Both the position numbers and the translations under genes were made by a program. DNA of 55,605 bases from Algoriphagus boritolerans DSM 17298 = JCM 18970 (lineage in GTDB: Bacteria > Bacteroidota > Bacteroidia > Cytophagales > Cyclobacteriaceae). Shown here in pieces: positions 8,795 through 17,227 of the stretch. The stretch covers positions 1 to 55,605 of the forward strand of contig NZ_FNVR01000028.1 in the NCBI RefSeq assembly GCF_900108085.1, read 5' to 3'. Below the pieces are notes generated by a model that made no database searches, was not told where the DNA came from, and was given only the letters and a program-made list of their open reading frames with translations. How positions within the stretch are numbered: the stretch's first letter is position 1; each line of letters starts with the position of its first letter.

Positions 8795-9649
8795 TTAATT
8801 CTTTGATTTTCCAATAGGCTTATCGTTTCGGCTCCATTCACTCCAAGAACCGACATATAATTTGGGGATTCCCAATCCGGCATGGTCCAAAGCTAATAAG
8901 GTGTGACACGCTGAAACTCCCGAACCGCAATGAACTATAATTTTTTCATTTGGAATTTCTCCTAGAATTCGCTCGTATTTTTCCCTAAGCTTTTCTGGGG
9001 AAAGGAAGTTTCCTTTTTCATCCATATTTTCTGTTAACGGCACATTGATCGCTCCCGGGATGTGTCCTGCGATTAAGTCAATGGGTTCGGACTCTCCTCG
9101 GTATCGTTCTGCGGACCTTACATCGATGATCAAATGGTTTTTGTCCCAAGCGATAGATTCCACTTCCTTCATATCGGCGATCATCAATTGCCAGTCATTG
9201 CTGGGGTAAGGCTCAGTTGGTGTTTTCGATTCCCAATCTGTACTAATTGGCATTCCGATGGCAATGGCAGCCTGAATTCCGCCTTCAAGTACCTGGACTT
9301 TTTCATGACCCAAAGCGCGTAGCATCCACCACATACGTGCAGCGGAATTAGCGCCCATCTGATCGTCATAGACAACGACATGACTCTTAGCTGTGATTCC
9401 CAACTTTCCCAATACCTGACAGAACTTCTGCACTTCAGGTAGGGGATGTCTTCCTCCTTCAGCTAAATCAGCTTTGATATCTGCCAGTTCCAGATTGGGA
9501 TCGACGAAGATTGCACCCTTCAAATGTCCTTTTGAGTAAGTGGCTTTTGGGTTAGGGCTGTTGCGCGCATCGACGATTACCAGTTCAGGATAAGCAATTA
9601 ATTTGACTAATTCTTCTGGCTTGATAAGAGGGGAATATTGGGTGGGCAT
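8795..9649 (-). CDS. sseA: Thiosulfate/3-mercaptopyruvate sulfurtransferase (tandem rhodanese)
   Basis: A 284-residue cytoplasmic enzyme with two rhodanese domains (about 15-135 and 160-275). The first is the inactive structural repeat; the second carries the active loop CGSGVSAC, close to the CGSGVTAC loop of 3-mercaptopyruvate sulfurtransferases. The domain signatures VVYDDQMGANSAARMWWML and GHIPGAINVPL are clear. It moves sulfane sulfur from 3-mercaptopyruvate or thiosulfate to cyanide or thiols. It is separated from DUF2911 by a terminator, so it is transcribed on its own. Confidence 0.93.
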   Translation of the reverse strand: MPTQYSPLIKPEELVKLIAYPELVIVDARNSPNPKATYSKGHLKGAIFVDPNLELADIKADLAEGGRHPLPEVQKFCQVLGKLGITAKSHVVVYDDQMGANSAARMWWMLRALGHEKVQVLEGGIQAAIAIGMPISTDWESKTPTEPYPSNDWQLMIADMKEVESIAWDKNHLIIDVRSAERYRGESEPIDLIAGHIPGAINVPLTENMDEKGNFLSPEKLREKYERILGEIPNEKIIVHCGSGVSACHTLLALDHAGLGIPKLYVGSWSEWSRNDKPIGKSKN

Positions 9650-9697
9650 GGTGAAAAAACTGGGTTGTTTCTACGAAGTTAAGGACTTGTCGGAGAC

Positions 9698-9729
9698 AAA
9701 AAAACCTGCCTCGAGAATTCAAGGCAGGT
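9698..9729 (-). terminator. Terminator of the DUF2911 gene
   Basis: The stem ACCTGCCT / AGGCAGGT is flanked by a run of seven As, which becomes the U tract on the minus strand. It lies 24 bp after the DUF2911 stop. Confidence 0.88.
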
Positions 9730-9752
9730 CCTCAATTTGGAGAAAAAACGGT

Positions 9753-10346
9753 TTAGAAAGCTGTCTTAAAGCCTTCCATTTTCTGATCCACTTGCGTGTC
9801 AACCAGGAAAGAGATGATCACTTTTTCCCATGCCATAGTCACTTTAGCCACTTTGTTGTTTTCGGCAGAGATGTGATACTGCAGGCGCTCAGTGTTGCCA
9901 GCCGCAGGAGCTACTTTGAATGAAACTGCGTCATCGGCTGCAATCGCTTCCTCATCGATCGCTCCATCTTTCATATAGGCAAATACCGAAGCTGCTTTAC
10001 TGTTTAGATGTACAGTCCATTCTCCGGATTGGGCAGGGGTCATGAAGATGGAATATTTTCCAGCTCTCAGGTTTTTACCGCCTACACTCACCGGTGTGCT
10101 AAATTCGATTATGGTCTGCGCATTTGCTCCCGCTCTCCAAGTCACGCCGTATTTCTCAATTTCCCCGAAGATTTTTCTGCCTTTCACAGCGGGAGATGAA
10201 TAGTCAATGCTGATTTTGGTAAAACCAACGACCTGAGATACGGAGGCAGCCGGGCTGGCAGCTGGAGTTTGTAGCTGCGCAAAAGCTCCGAATGTGGAGG
10301 TGATAAATAAGGCGAAAGCCAATAAAAGGTGTTTGGTGTTTTTCAT
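9753..10346 (-). CDS. Exported DUF2911 domain protein
   Basis: A 197-residue exported protein with a clear Sec signal peptide (basic start, hydrophobic core, AFAQ end near residue 24). The rest is a DUF2911 domain: the segment ISIDYSSPAVKGRKIFG, then WRAGANAQTIIEFSTPV and LRAGKYSIFMTP are diagnostic. DUF2911 proteins are common in Bacteroidota and are periplasmic or envelope proteins without a settled biochemical role. The gene has its own terminator and forms a single-gene unit. Confidence 0.9.
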   Translation of the reverse strand: MKNTKHLLLAFALFITSTFGAFAQLQTPAASPAASVSQVVGFTKISIDYSSPAVKGRKIFGEIEKYGVTWRAGANAQTIIEFSTPVSVGGKNLRAGKYSIFMTPAQSGEWTVHLNSKAASVFAYMKDGAIDEEAIAADDAVSFKVAPAAGNTERLQYHISAENNKVAKVTMAWEKVIISFLVDTQVDQKMEGFKTAF

Positions 10347-10410
10347 GTTGTTGTTTGAATTTGGATTTAGGTTTGAAAGCTAACCAAAAAAGCGGAGGGA
10401 AGTTTAAATA

Positions 10411-10446
10411 AAAAACCTTCCGGAGTCAGATTTACGGAAGGTTTTT
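10411..10446 (-). terminator. Terminator after the secreted isomerase-like gene
   Basis: The arms AAAAACCTTCCG and CGGAAGGTTTTT enclose a 12-nt loop, leaving U-rich ends on both strands. It lies 22 bp after the stop of the minus-strand TIM-barrel gene. Confidence 0.85.
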
Positions 10447-10467
10447 GATGGAGAATGAAGATTGTGT

Positions 10468-11295
10468 TTATTTTTCCAATTCCTTTTTGATAAAAGCTAC
10501 GCTCTGTGGGATTTGAGCCACTGATCTCGAGCTCTCATCCTCAATAACCAAGTATTTGGTGCCCTGCTTTTTTGCTTCCTGAATCAGTCCCGCGATGTCG
10601 ATGTCGCCGGTACCCAAGACGACATTGGTTTCCACATCACCACGGCCGTCAGGCGAACCTGGAGTTCCGATTTTTCGATCCTTGAGGTGGAGCTGCGGGA
10701 ATTTGCCTGGGTGTGCTTTCATGATGGCTAATGGATCACCACCGCCCATTTTCACCCAAAAGACATCCATGTTGAACTGGAAGTATTTTGCATTGGCGAG
10801 CATATAATCCATGGGAGTTCCTTGCCCTGAATTTTGAAACTCATACCCATGCGGGTGATAGGTCAGCGTAATTCCTTCTTTAGCAAGCAGTTCTCCGGTC
10901 TGATTAAAGAGGTCAGTTGCTGCTTTCATTTCTTCCATGGAGATTGGGCCTTCTGCATGAGGAATCCAGTAGCAGGTAGCATATTTGGCACCATACTTTT
11001 TGGCATCAGCGATGATTCCGGCAGGATCGGTCTTTAATCGATTGTAATCTGCTCCGACACCGACGATTTTCAAGTTGTTGTCTGCCAATAGTTTTTGATA
11101 TTCTGCATCAGACATTCCGTATCCGCCACCACCTTCCAATGCTGAAATGCCCCATTCGGCAATCATTTCGTGATATTTGACCGGGTCAACTTTCATCTCA
11201 TTTCGGAGTGAGTAAAGCTGGAGGGCGATTTCTTGTGCGCTTAAGCTAAGTGGACTTAAGAGCAAAATTCCTATCAACAGGTGTTTGATCTTCAT
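10468..11295 (-). CDS. Exported sugar phosphate isomerase/epimerase-like TIM barrel
   Basis: A 275-residue protein with a Sec signal peptide (MKIKHLL, LSLSAQ end near residue 20) followed by a xylose-isomerase-like/AP-endonuclease-2 TIM barrel. Recognisable strands include IALQLYSLRNEM, ALEGGGGYG, LTYHPHGYEF, FNMDVFWVKMGG, LHLKDRK and LVIEDESS, the usual placement of metal-binding Glu, His and Asp residues. Such exported members are abundant in Bacteroidota and Planctomycetes and probably isomerise or epimerise free sugars or inositol derivatives in the periplasm. The substrate is unknown. It is divergent from the NHL propeller gene. Confidence 0.87.
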   Translation of the reverse strand: MKIKHLLIGILLLSPLSLSAQEIALQLYSLRNEMKVDPVKYHEMIAEWGISALEGGGGYGMSDAEYQKLLADNNLKIVGVGADYNRLKTDPAGIIADAKKYGAKYATCYWIPHAEGPISMEEMKAATDLFNQTGELLAKEGITLTYHPHGYEFQNSGQGTPMDYMLANAKYFQFNMDVFWVKMGGGDPLAIMKAHPGKFPQLHLKDRKIGTPGSPDGRGDVETNVVLGTGDIDIAGLIQEAKKQGTKYLVIEDESSRSVAQIPQSVAFIKKELEK

Positions 11296-11444
11296 AGTAG
11301 GTTGATTTTGAGTTGATCCAATTTAGGCAATTCCTTTTTTTATTAATCTTTTTAGGGACTCGGATTCTAAATTTTTCAATTTTCCAATCATTCGATTTTT
11401 CAATCCTTTAATAAAAGAGTACCTTAAGCTACTGTAATTCGCCT

Positions 11445-12485
11445 ATGAACTCACGAAGAAAATTCATCCAAAACACCTCCTTTCTAGGATTAGCTATGAG
11501 CATCAACCCCAATGTTTCACTTTTCGCCGCTCGGGAAACTATTCTCGGACATGGTGATTTCCGGTATAAAATTGATCCCTCTTGGGGCAATCTAGATCCT
11601 GTAAAGGTCCCCGTTATCAACTGCCACGAAATGGTCATGGACCGGAAAGGCCGAATGATCATGGTGACTGATGAAGCTAAAAATAACATCATCATTTACG
11701 ATCAGTCCGGGAAATTGATCACCACCTGGACTCTTGGCCTGGATCGGGCACATGGATTATCCTTGGTAGATGAAGGGGATGCTGAGTATTTATGGGTAGT
11801 AGACAATGGTGGAAAAGTGGTGAAAACCACGCTTGATGGCAAAATCGTCACCGAGATCCCATCGCCTTTGACCTCAGAGATTTATACTGAAAAAATGCCT
11901 TGGGTCCCCACTGAGACGGCCATTGCGCCTAATGGAGATTTATATATCGCAGACGGCTATGGTTCGCAGTTTTTTCTCCAGTATGATAAAGACGGGAATT
12001 TCATTCGAAAATTTGGAGGAAGGGGAAATAAGGACGAAGAGTTTAGCACTGCTCATGGGATCGCGATCGATCAGCGCGGGGGAAAAGCGCCAACTTTACT
12101 TTGTACCTCCCGGGTCCACAATTCATTCAAGCGATTTACCATGGATGGAGAATATATCGAGACGATTTTTCTTCCGGGTGCATTTGTGTGTCGCCCGGTG
12201 ATTCATGGTGAAAATCTCTATGCTGGAGTCTGTTGGTCTAGATTGAGATATCTGGAGCAGACGGATAATTCCGGTTTTGTGACCATTCTGGATAAAGACA
12301 ATAAAGTAGTCTCAAATCCGGGTGGTACCGCTCCGGAATACCGAAATGGAGTTCTTCAACTGATGGTTCAAAAAGAGCCTGTATTCAAGCACTGCCACGA
12401 TGTGTGCATTGATCAAGATGAAAACATCTACGTCTGTCAGTGGAATGCGGGGAAGACCTATCCGATTAAGCTCACGAGAGTTTAA
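11445..12485 (+). CDS. Tat-exported six-bladed beta-propeller (NHL repeat) protein
   Basis: A 346-residue protein whose N-terminus NSRRKFIQ and following hydrophobic stretch form a twin-arginine signal, so it is exported folded. The remainder shows repeated NHL-type blades: GKLITTWTLGL, NGDLYIADGYG, GNFIRKFGGRG, HGIAIDQRGG and HDVCIDQDENIYVCQW. The layout resembles the peptidyl-alpha-hydroxyglycine alpha-amidating lyase-like propellers, but without an assay only the fold is secure. It stands divergent from the exported TIM-barrel gene, so the two share a promoter region and may serve the same periplasmic substrate. Confidence 0.87.
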   Translation: MNSRRKFIQNTSFLGLAMSINPNVSLFAARETILGHGDFRYKIDPSWGNLDPVKVPVINCHEMVMDRKGRMIMVTDEAKNNIIIYDQSGKLITTWTLGLDRAHGLSLVDEGDAEYLWVVDNGGKVVKTTLDGKIVTEIPSPLTSEIYTEKMPWVPTETAIAPNGDLYIADGYGSQFFLQYDKDGNFIRKFGGRGNKDEEFSTAHGIAIDQRGGKAPTLLCTSRVHNSFKRFTMDGEYIETIFLPGAFVCRPVIHGENLYAGVCWSRLRYLEQTDNSGFVTILDKDNKVVSNPGGTAPEYRNGVLQLMVQKEPVFKHCHDVCIDQDENIYVCQWNAGKTYPIKLTRV

Positions 12486-12486
12486 A

Positions 12487-12565
12487 AAATGATCAATGAT
12501 CAATAATCAATAAACAATTTTCAAGTGAGGCTCGGATCCCAGAGTGCCTTGAAAATTGATCATTT
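12487..12565. repeat. Intergenic hairpin of dispersed sequence words
   Basis: Nested perfect arms: AAATGATCAAT (12487-12497) with ATTGATCATTT (12555-12565), and CAATTTTCAAG (12515-12525) with CTTGAAAATTG (12548-12558). A similar spacer with CAATTACCAAGG / CCTTGAAAATTG lies at 22296-22329 before the isomerase gene. Both spacers also carry tracts such as CCAATAATCAATAA. It looks like a degenerate dispersed repeat. Confidence 0.6.
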
Positions 12566-12598
12566 AAAAATAACCAATAATCAATAACCCCGCACACC

Positions 12599-12979
12599 AT
12601 GAAGTCTGTAACAGTGGGATGGTTTGAGATCCCGGTGTCCAATATGGACCGTGCGATCGAGTTTTATCAAAAGGTCTTTGACTGCAAGTTGGATAAGCAG
12701 GACATGGGCGATTTTCAGATGGCCTGGTTTCCATGGGATGAAAGTAAAGGAGGTGCAGGAGGAAGCTTAGTATTTCACAAAGACTTCTATCATACTTCCA
12801 AACTGGCAGGAACGCTCATTTACTTTTCGTCAGAAGATTGTGATATGGAACTGAACCGGGTGAAAGAAGCAGGAGGCGAAGTGCAGATTCCAAAGCGGAT
12901 GATTGCTCCAGATATTGGATATATGGGAGTTTTTCTGGATTCAGAAGGGAACAGGATTGCTGTTCATTCAAGCAAATAA
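12599..12979 (+). CDS. VOC family (glyoxalase-like) protein
   Basis: A 126-residue cytoplasmic protein with one full vicinal-oxygen-chelate module pair: WFEIPVSNMDRAIEFYQKVF at the N-terminus, GGSLVFH in the middle and GYMGVFLDSEGNRIAVHS at the end. This is the common VOC layout of glyoxalase/dioxygenase/bleomycin-resistance proteins. The reaction cannot be assigned. It sits at the edge of the rhamnose island and converges on lutC with 2 bp between the stops, so it is not co-transcribed with it. Confidence 0.88.
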   Translation: MKSVTVGWFEIPVSNMDRAIEFYQKVFDCKLDKQDMGDFQMAWFPWDESKGGAGGSLVFHKDFYHTSKLAGTLIYFSSEDCDMELNRVKEAGGEVQIPKRMIAPDIGYMGVFLDSEGNRIAVHSSK

Positions 12980-12981
12980 AT

Positions 12982-13542
12982 TCAAACCAAAACCACTCGG
13001 AGGCTCTTTGCCCCATGAGCGCCGATCACAAGCGATTGTTCGATGTCGGCGGTTTTGGACGGACCTGCGATGAAAAGCCCAAAACCGGACTTTGCACCTC
13101 CGATCAAATTATATCCCTGATGCATCGTTTCAACCAGCTTATTTCGGTCAAGTACAATCACCAAATGCTCAGTGATAAAAGGTAAGGCTCGAAGTCCCAG
13201 ATTGGAATCTTCCAGCCAAATCGCACCATTTTCAGCTACTGCAAACTGACCATCCAGGATTGCCAATCCCAAATCCTCCAAGTCATGCGGATCTTCGGGG
13301 AGCGTAATTGTTGAGTAATTTTTGAAATGAGAAGAAAGGGAGATCACTTTTGAAAAATGCATGGAAGGGAGCCATCTTATAAACTCATCCATTGAAAGGA
13401 CTTCACCTTTATTTCCTAAGATGGATTGAATAAAACCTTCCTCCAGGTCACCTGAGAGCCGAAAATCAGGGACATCCGGAAGTGACTTCTGCGGGATTGA
13501 AATTCCACGGATGGCAGACAATATTTTTTCCCGGCTGCTCAT
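12982..13542 (-). CDS. lutC: Lactate utilisation protein C (LUD domain)
   Basis: A 186-residue LUD-domain protein, third subunit of the LutABC L-lactate oxidation complex. The C-terminal LUD features are clear: FAVAENGAIWLED, ALPFITEHLVIVLDRNKLV and FIAGPSKTADIEQSLVIGAHGA. It is last of three overlapping minus-strand genes (lutA-lutB-lutC; 4-bp overlap with lutB). In Bacillus, LutABC oxidises L-lactate to pyruvate. The rhamnose route generates L-lactaldehyde and then L-lactate, which explains its place here. Confidence 0.92.
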   Translation of the reverse strand: MSSREKILSAIRGISIPQKSLPDVPDFRLSGDLEEGFIQSILGNKGEVLSMDEFIRWLPSMHFSKVISLSSHFKNYSTITLPEDPHDLEDLGLAILDGQFAVAENGAIWLEDSNLGLRALPFITEHLVIVLDRNKLVETMHQGYNLIGGAKSGFGLFIAGPSKTADIEQSLVIGAHGAKSLRVVLV

Positions 13543-14897
13543 GATCGGTTCTTTTTATACCATTGTTGGAAAGTCTCATTTGGGGTATCCGGTAAGTTTC
13601 TGCTTTTCCCCCAAGTATTCAGCGGATGATAAATCAGGCTATCCGGCAAAGCTTTGAGTGCCGAACGCATCAAGCTTCCTGAGATTTTATACGCCAAAGG
13701 ACTTTTGAATATTCCGCTTGCCAGTTTCATTGACAGTCCTTTTCCGAATTCACCGTGGGTTTTGGTGATCTCCTGCCTCCATTCATAAAGTTGTTCGTGA
13801 ATATTGATTTTCACAGGGCAGACATCTGAACAGCTGCCGCAAAGGGTGGAGGCGAAAGGCAGTGTACTGTGCTTTTTCATATCCAATCCCGGTGAAAGAA
13901 TAGATCCAATCGGCCCCGGAACGGTGCTTCCATAGCTGAATCCACCGCTTCTTCGGTAGATTGGGCAGGTGTTCATGCAGGCCCCACAGCGAATACACTT
14001 TAGCGAGTTTTTGAATTTTTCCCGAGACAGCTGTGCCGTCCGGCCATTGTCGACCAAGATGATGTGGATTTCTTTTCCGGGTGACGGACTTCTGAAATGT
14101 GAATTGTAGTTGGTAATCGGCTGACCGGTGGCTGAGCGCGCGAGAAGTCTGAGGAATACAGCCAGGTCTTTTCTCCGGGGAAGAATTTTCTCAATTCCCA
14201 TACAAGCGATGTGTACATCCGCCAGGTGAACGCCCATATCCGCATTTCCTTCGTTGGTGCAGACTACAAACTCTCCTGTCTCGGCTATCCCGAAATTTAC
14301 GCCTGTGATTGCGACCTTCGCCCCGAGGAATTTCTCCCGCAGGTGAATTCTGGCTGCTTGGGTCAGGTATGTGGGATCTTCGTTTCCTTTTTCGGTATGG
14401 AGTTTTTGATGAAAAAGTTCGGAGATTTCGCCTTTTTTCAAATGAATGGCAGGAAGTACAATGTGACTGGGCGGTTGATTTAAAAACTGGACGATGCGCT
14501 CACCGAGATCGGTGTCTACAACTTCGATTCCTTCTTTTTCCAGATAGGGATTTAGATGGCATTCTTCCGTCAGGATGGATTTGCTCTTGACGATTGCTTT
14601 GCAGTTTTTCTCCCGAAGGATTCTTAAAACGTGCTGATTATGCTCTTCAGCATCAGCAGCCCAATGGATTATTATGCCGTTTTGGAGTGCGTTTCGCTCA
14701 AAATCCTCCAGATAGGAACCCAAATTAGCAAGAACATTGTCTTTGATCTGAGAAGCCAATTCACGCAGTTGTTCCCATTCGGGAATGGTTTTGCTGATCC
14801 GATCCCGTTTGTCCCGGACAAACCAAAGTGTCTCGTCGTGCCATTTTGCTTTGGCCTGATCTTTCAGAAATTCCGTGGCATTCTCGGGATGACTCAT
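13539..14897 (-). CDS. lutB: Lactate utilisation iron-sulfur protein B
   Basis: A 452-residue LutB/YkgF-type protein. The N-terminal ~290 residues form a LUD domain (TGVNFGIAETGEFVVCTNEG). The C-terminal part has two ferredoxin-like clusters, CIRCGACMNTCP near residue 305 and CGSCSDVCPV near residue 350, for two [4Fe-4S] centres. It passes electrons from L-lactate oxidation in the cytoplasm. It overlaps lutA and lutC by 4 bp on each side, the classic translationally coupled arrangement. All cluster cysteines are present, so the protein should be functional. Confidence 0.94.
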   Translation of the reverse strand: MSHPENATEFLKDQAKAKWHDETLWFVRDKRDRISKTIPEWEQLRELASQIKDNVLANLGSYLEDFERNALQNGIIIHWAADAEEHNQHVLRILREKNCKAIVKSKSILTEECHLNPYLEKEGIEVVDTDLGERIVQFLNQPPSHIVLPAIHLKKGEISELFHQKLHTEKGNEDPTYLTQAARIHLREKFLGAKVAITGVNFGIAETGEFVVCTNEGNADMGVHLADVHIACMGIEKILPRRKDLAVFLRLLARSATGQPITNYNSHFRSPSPGKEIHIILVDNGRTAQLSREKFKNSLKCIRCGACMNTCPIYRRSGGFSYGSTVPGPIGSILSPGLDMKKHSTLPFASTLCGSCSDVCPVKINIHEQLYEWRQEITKTHGEFGKGLSMKLASGIFKSPLAYKISGSLMRSALKALPDSLIYHPLNTWGKSRNLPDTPNETFQQWYKKNRS

Positions 14898-15652
14898 GAG
14901 ATCGCCTGGTTTAAAATTTCCGCCACATGCATAAATTTCATTTTTTGGCCATTTCGCGTGGCTATTCCTTCCAGATGCATGATACAGGACATGTCCCCTC
15001 CGGTGATGATTTCTGTTTGATGCAGGACATGGTCCTCTAGTCGATCTTTACCCATTCGGATCGACAATGCTTCTTCGGTGACTGCAAAAGTTCCTCCAAA
15101 TCCGCAGCATTCGTCAGTTCTGCTTAGTTCCACCCATTCCAAACCATCCAGATTCTCCAAAAGTTTTTGAGCTTTGTTGAAGAGAGTTTGATTCAATTCT
15201 GAGCTTGAAGCAAGGCGAAGTCCCCGCTGTCCATGGCAGGAAGCATGATATCCTACACGATGCGGAAAGCTACCCCTCAGCTTTTCTACTTTCAGGATAT
15301 CCGTGATGAATTCGGTCAATTCAAAGATCTTGTGATGGAGTTCTTCCTGTTCTTTTTCCAAACCTGAAATGGAAGGAGAGTGATCTTTGACATGTAAAAC
15401 GCAACTTCCAGAGGGTGCTACCACGTAGTCAAAGTCCTTGAATAATTCAATAAAATGCCTGGTAGCGCCTACCGTGTCCCGTTCATATCCCGCGTTGGCG
15501 AGGGGCTGCCCACAGCAGGTTTGGCCTGCCGGATAGCTTACTTTGCAGCCTAGTTTTTCCAATAATTCAAGAGAGGCAATCCCTACTTTTGGATAGAATT
15601 GATCCACATAGCAAGGGATAAAAAGGGCAACATGTGGAGAATTAGTTTTCAT
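14894..15652 (-). CDS. lutA: Lactate utilisation protein A (CCG-domain Fe-S protein)
   Basis: A member of the LutA/YkgE family with two CCG domains: FIPCYVDQFYPKVGIASLE with QTCCGQPLAN in the first, and YHASCHGQRGL with DECCGFGGTFAV in the second. These cysteines bind an unusual iron-sulfur cluster, as in heterodisulfide reductase subunit B. The ATG at 15652 (MKTNSPHVALFIP) is preferred because family members begin almost at the first CCG domain. An ATG at 15676 would add eight residues and overlap the kinase gene. The start lies 10 bp downstream of the kinase stop, so kinase and lutABC are probably one operon. Confidence 0.92.
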   Translation of the reverse strand: MKTNSPHVALFIPCYVDQFYPKVGIASLELLEKLGCKVSYPAGQTCCGQPLANAGYERDTVGATRHFIELFKDFDYVVAPSGSCVLHVKDHSPSISGLEKEQEELHHKIFELTEFITDILKVEKLRGSFPHRVGYHASCHGQRGLRLASSSELNQTLFNKAQKLLENLDGLEWVELSRTDECCGFGGTFAVTEEALSIRMGKDRLEDHVLHQTEIITGGDMSCIMHLEGIATRNGQKMKFMHVAEILNQAIS

Positions 15653-15662
15653 TGGAAGTAAG

Positions 15663-16997
15663 TTAATCTTGAGCATCCATATTTACCAGCATGGCAGCAC
15701 CTAATGCGGATCCATTGGGAAAGTCACTGGGAATAATCTCCAAATCAGGGAGTTTTTTGCGAAGCATCTCCAGGAAAATGAAATTGGCATTGAAACCTCC
15801 GTCCACAAAAAGCCGGGAAACCGGAGCTTCCTTGAGCACGAGTTGTGTAGAAGCCACTTGGATATCAGTAAGCTCGTGAAGGAAGGTGTAATAGGCTTCG
15901 GTGAATTCCGAAAAGCTACTCCAATCCGTTGATTCTGCCTTTTCCAATCCATAGTCAGCCGGTTTCAAATAATGAAAGCCGATTCGTTTCTTGTTGTTTT
16001 TACTTACTTTCTGATAAAGCGATTCATCAAATTTCAGTTTTTTGTAAGTCCCAAGCGGTAGCTTCCAGTGCGCATACATTTCCTCTATCTGGACTTTGTG
16101 TTCCTCGCCGATAAATAATCTGGAAATCTTGATGGGTTGGCCCGAAATACTGAGGAATTGCAGGCAATCCTTAAAAAGCTCTGATTCGGTCAGCGCTGTT
16201 TTATTGAACGGGTTGATGCTAATGGCCCAAGTGCCCGTGGAAAGCAGCGCAAAAGATTCATTCTGCCGTTTGAGATAGGGCAGGAGCGCTCCCGAAGAAT
16301 CATGGACACCTATTCCGCAGGGAATACTACCAAGTTCGGATTTGGTTTTCAAAAGCGTATTTCCCGGAAGGATAGGTGGTAAAAGCGGTTCAATACCTTC
16401 TCTTTTAACCCATTCATGGTAATCCATTCTCTTAAAATCCCATAGTCCGGTATGGCAACCTATGCTGGTGTAATCCGAAACCAGCTCCCCTGTGAAGATT
16501 AAACTCAAATACTGGGGAAGGTGAAGGCAGTGCTTTACATTTTTGAAGAGTTCAGGCTTGGCATGTTTTAGAAAATACAATTGAAGTCCTGAGTTTAGCA
16601 TCCCTAAGGGAGGCGAAGAGGTCTGTTGACAGAAGGCAGCCTTTCCTCCGTTTTCGGAATAAAAGCGATCCAGTAGGTCCTCCGGATAGGGTTTCAGGTA
16701 GTCATACAGTGGCGTGACTGGTTCTCCTGCATCGTCAGTCTGGACAAAAGAAGCTCCATGTCCGGAGAAGTTGAGTTTTTTGATATCAAAATCAGGAGAA
16801 CTCAATGCCTCTTTGAAAGTTTTTAACATCCACTCCCGAAGCGGAAGAACTGGCTCACTGGGGAAACCATCCTCATCGGGAATCGCATCGAGCCGCGTGT
16901 AGGTATTGAATACTTCTTTTAGATTCTCGTCAAAAAGGAAGAATTTTTTATTTGTTTTTCCTATGTCAAAGACAGCAGTGACGGGGATTTTAGACAT
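15663..16997 (-). CDS. rhaK: FGGY-family carbohydrate kinase, probable L-rhamnulokinase
   Basis: A 444-residue FGGY kinase. VFDIGKTNKKFFLFD is the N-terminal phosphate-binding segment. GVHDSSGALLPYL holds the catalytic Asp, STGTWAISIN is the next ATPase motif, and FVDGGFNANF plus GSALGAAM form the adenosine-binding end. It is distant from the E. coli RhaB type. Assignment as rhamnulokinase rests on linkage to the RhaI-type isomerase and the rhamnulose-phosphate aldolase fusion; the sequence alone allows fuculokinase or another ketose kinase. It is first in a likely operon with lutABC and lies 230 bp from the regulator gene. Confidence 0.82.
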   Translation of the reverse strand: MSKIPVTAVFDIGKTNKKFFLFDENLKEVFNTYTRLDAIPDEDGFPSEPVLPLREWMLKTFKEALSSPDFDIKKLNFSGHGASFVQTDDAGEPVTPLYDYLKPYPEDLLDRFYSENGGKAAFCQQTSSPPLGMLNSGLQLYFLKHAKPELFKNVKHCLHLPQYLSLIFTGELVSDYTSIGCHTGLWDFKRMDYHEWVKREGIEPLLPPILPGNTLLKTKSELGSIPCGIGVHDSSGALLPYLKRQNESFALLSTGTWAISINPFNKTALTESELFKDCLQFLSISGQPIKISRLFIGEEHKVQIEEMYAHWKLPLGTYKKLKFDESLYQKVSKNNKKRIGFHYLKPADYGLEKAESTDWSSFSEFTEAYYTFLHELTDIQVASTQLVLKEAPVSRLFVDGGFNANFIFLEMLRKKLPDLEIIPSDFPNGSALGAAMLVNMDAQD

Positions 16998-16999
16998 TT

Positions 17000-17227
17000 A
17001 TTCAAATACGATTTACGAAATACGAAATACGAGTACCAAAAGCGTGTCTAGACTTGCGGCTTTAGGAAACCTTGCAACTTTTCAACTTGGGAACTTTGCT
17101 ACTTTCCAACCCAATCTTTCAATCTTCCCTTCTTTCAATTCTTTGATAACGAACACCGAATATCGAAGCAGTTGAACCCAGGTGCCTAATCTTCCAATTT
17201 TTCAGTTTTCCAATCTTTCAATCCAGA
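17000..17227. repeat. Spacer built from dispersed sequence words
   Basis: The spacer between regulator and kinase genes has short iterated words (TACGAAATACGAAATACGAG; repeated CAATCTTTC and CTTTCCAA tracts). It contains a 19-mer at 17150-17168 that recurs exactly, reverse-complemented, at 33528-33546. No ORF of substance is seen. It resembles the degenerate intergenic repeats common in Bacteroidota genomes. Confidence 0.55.
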
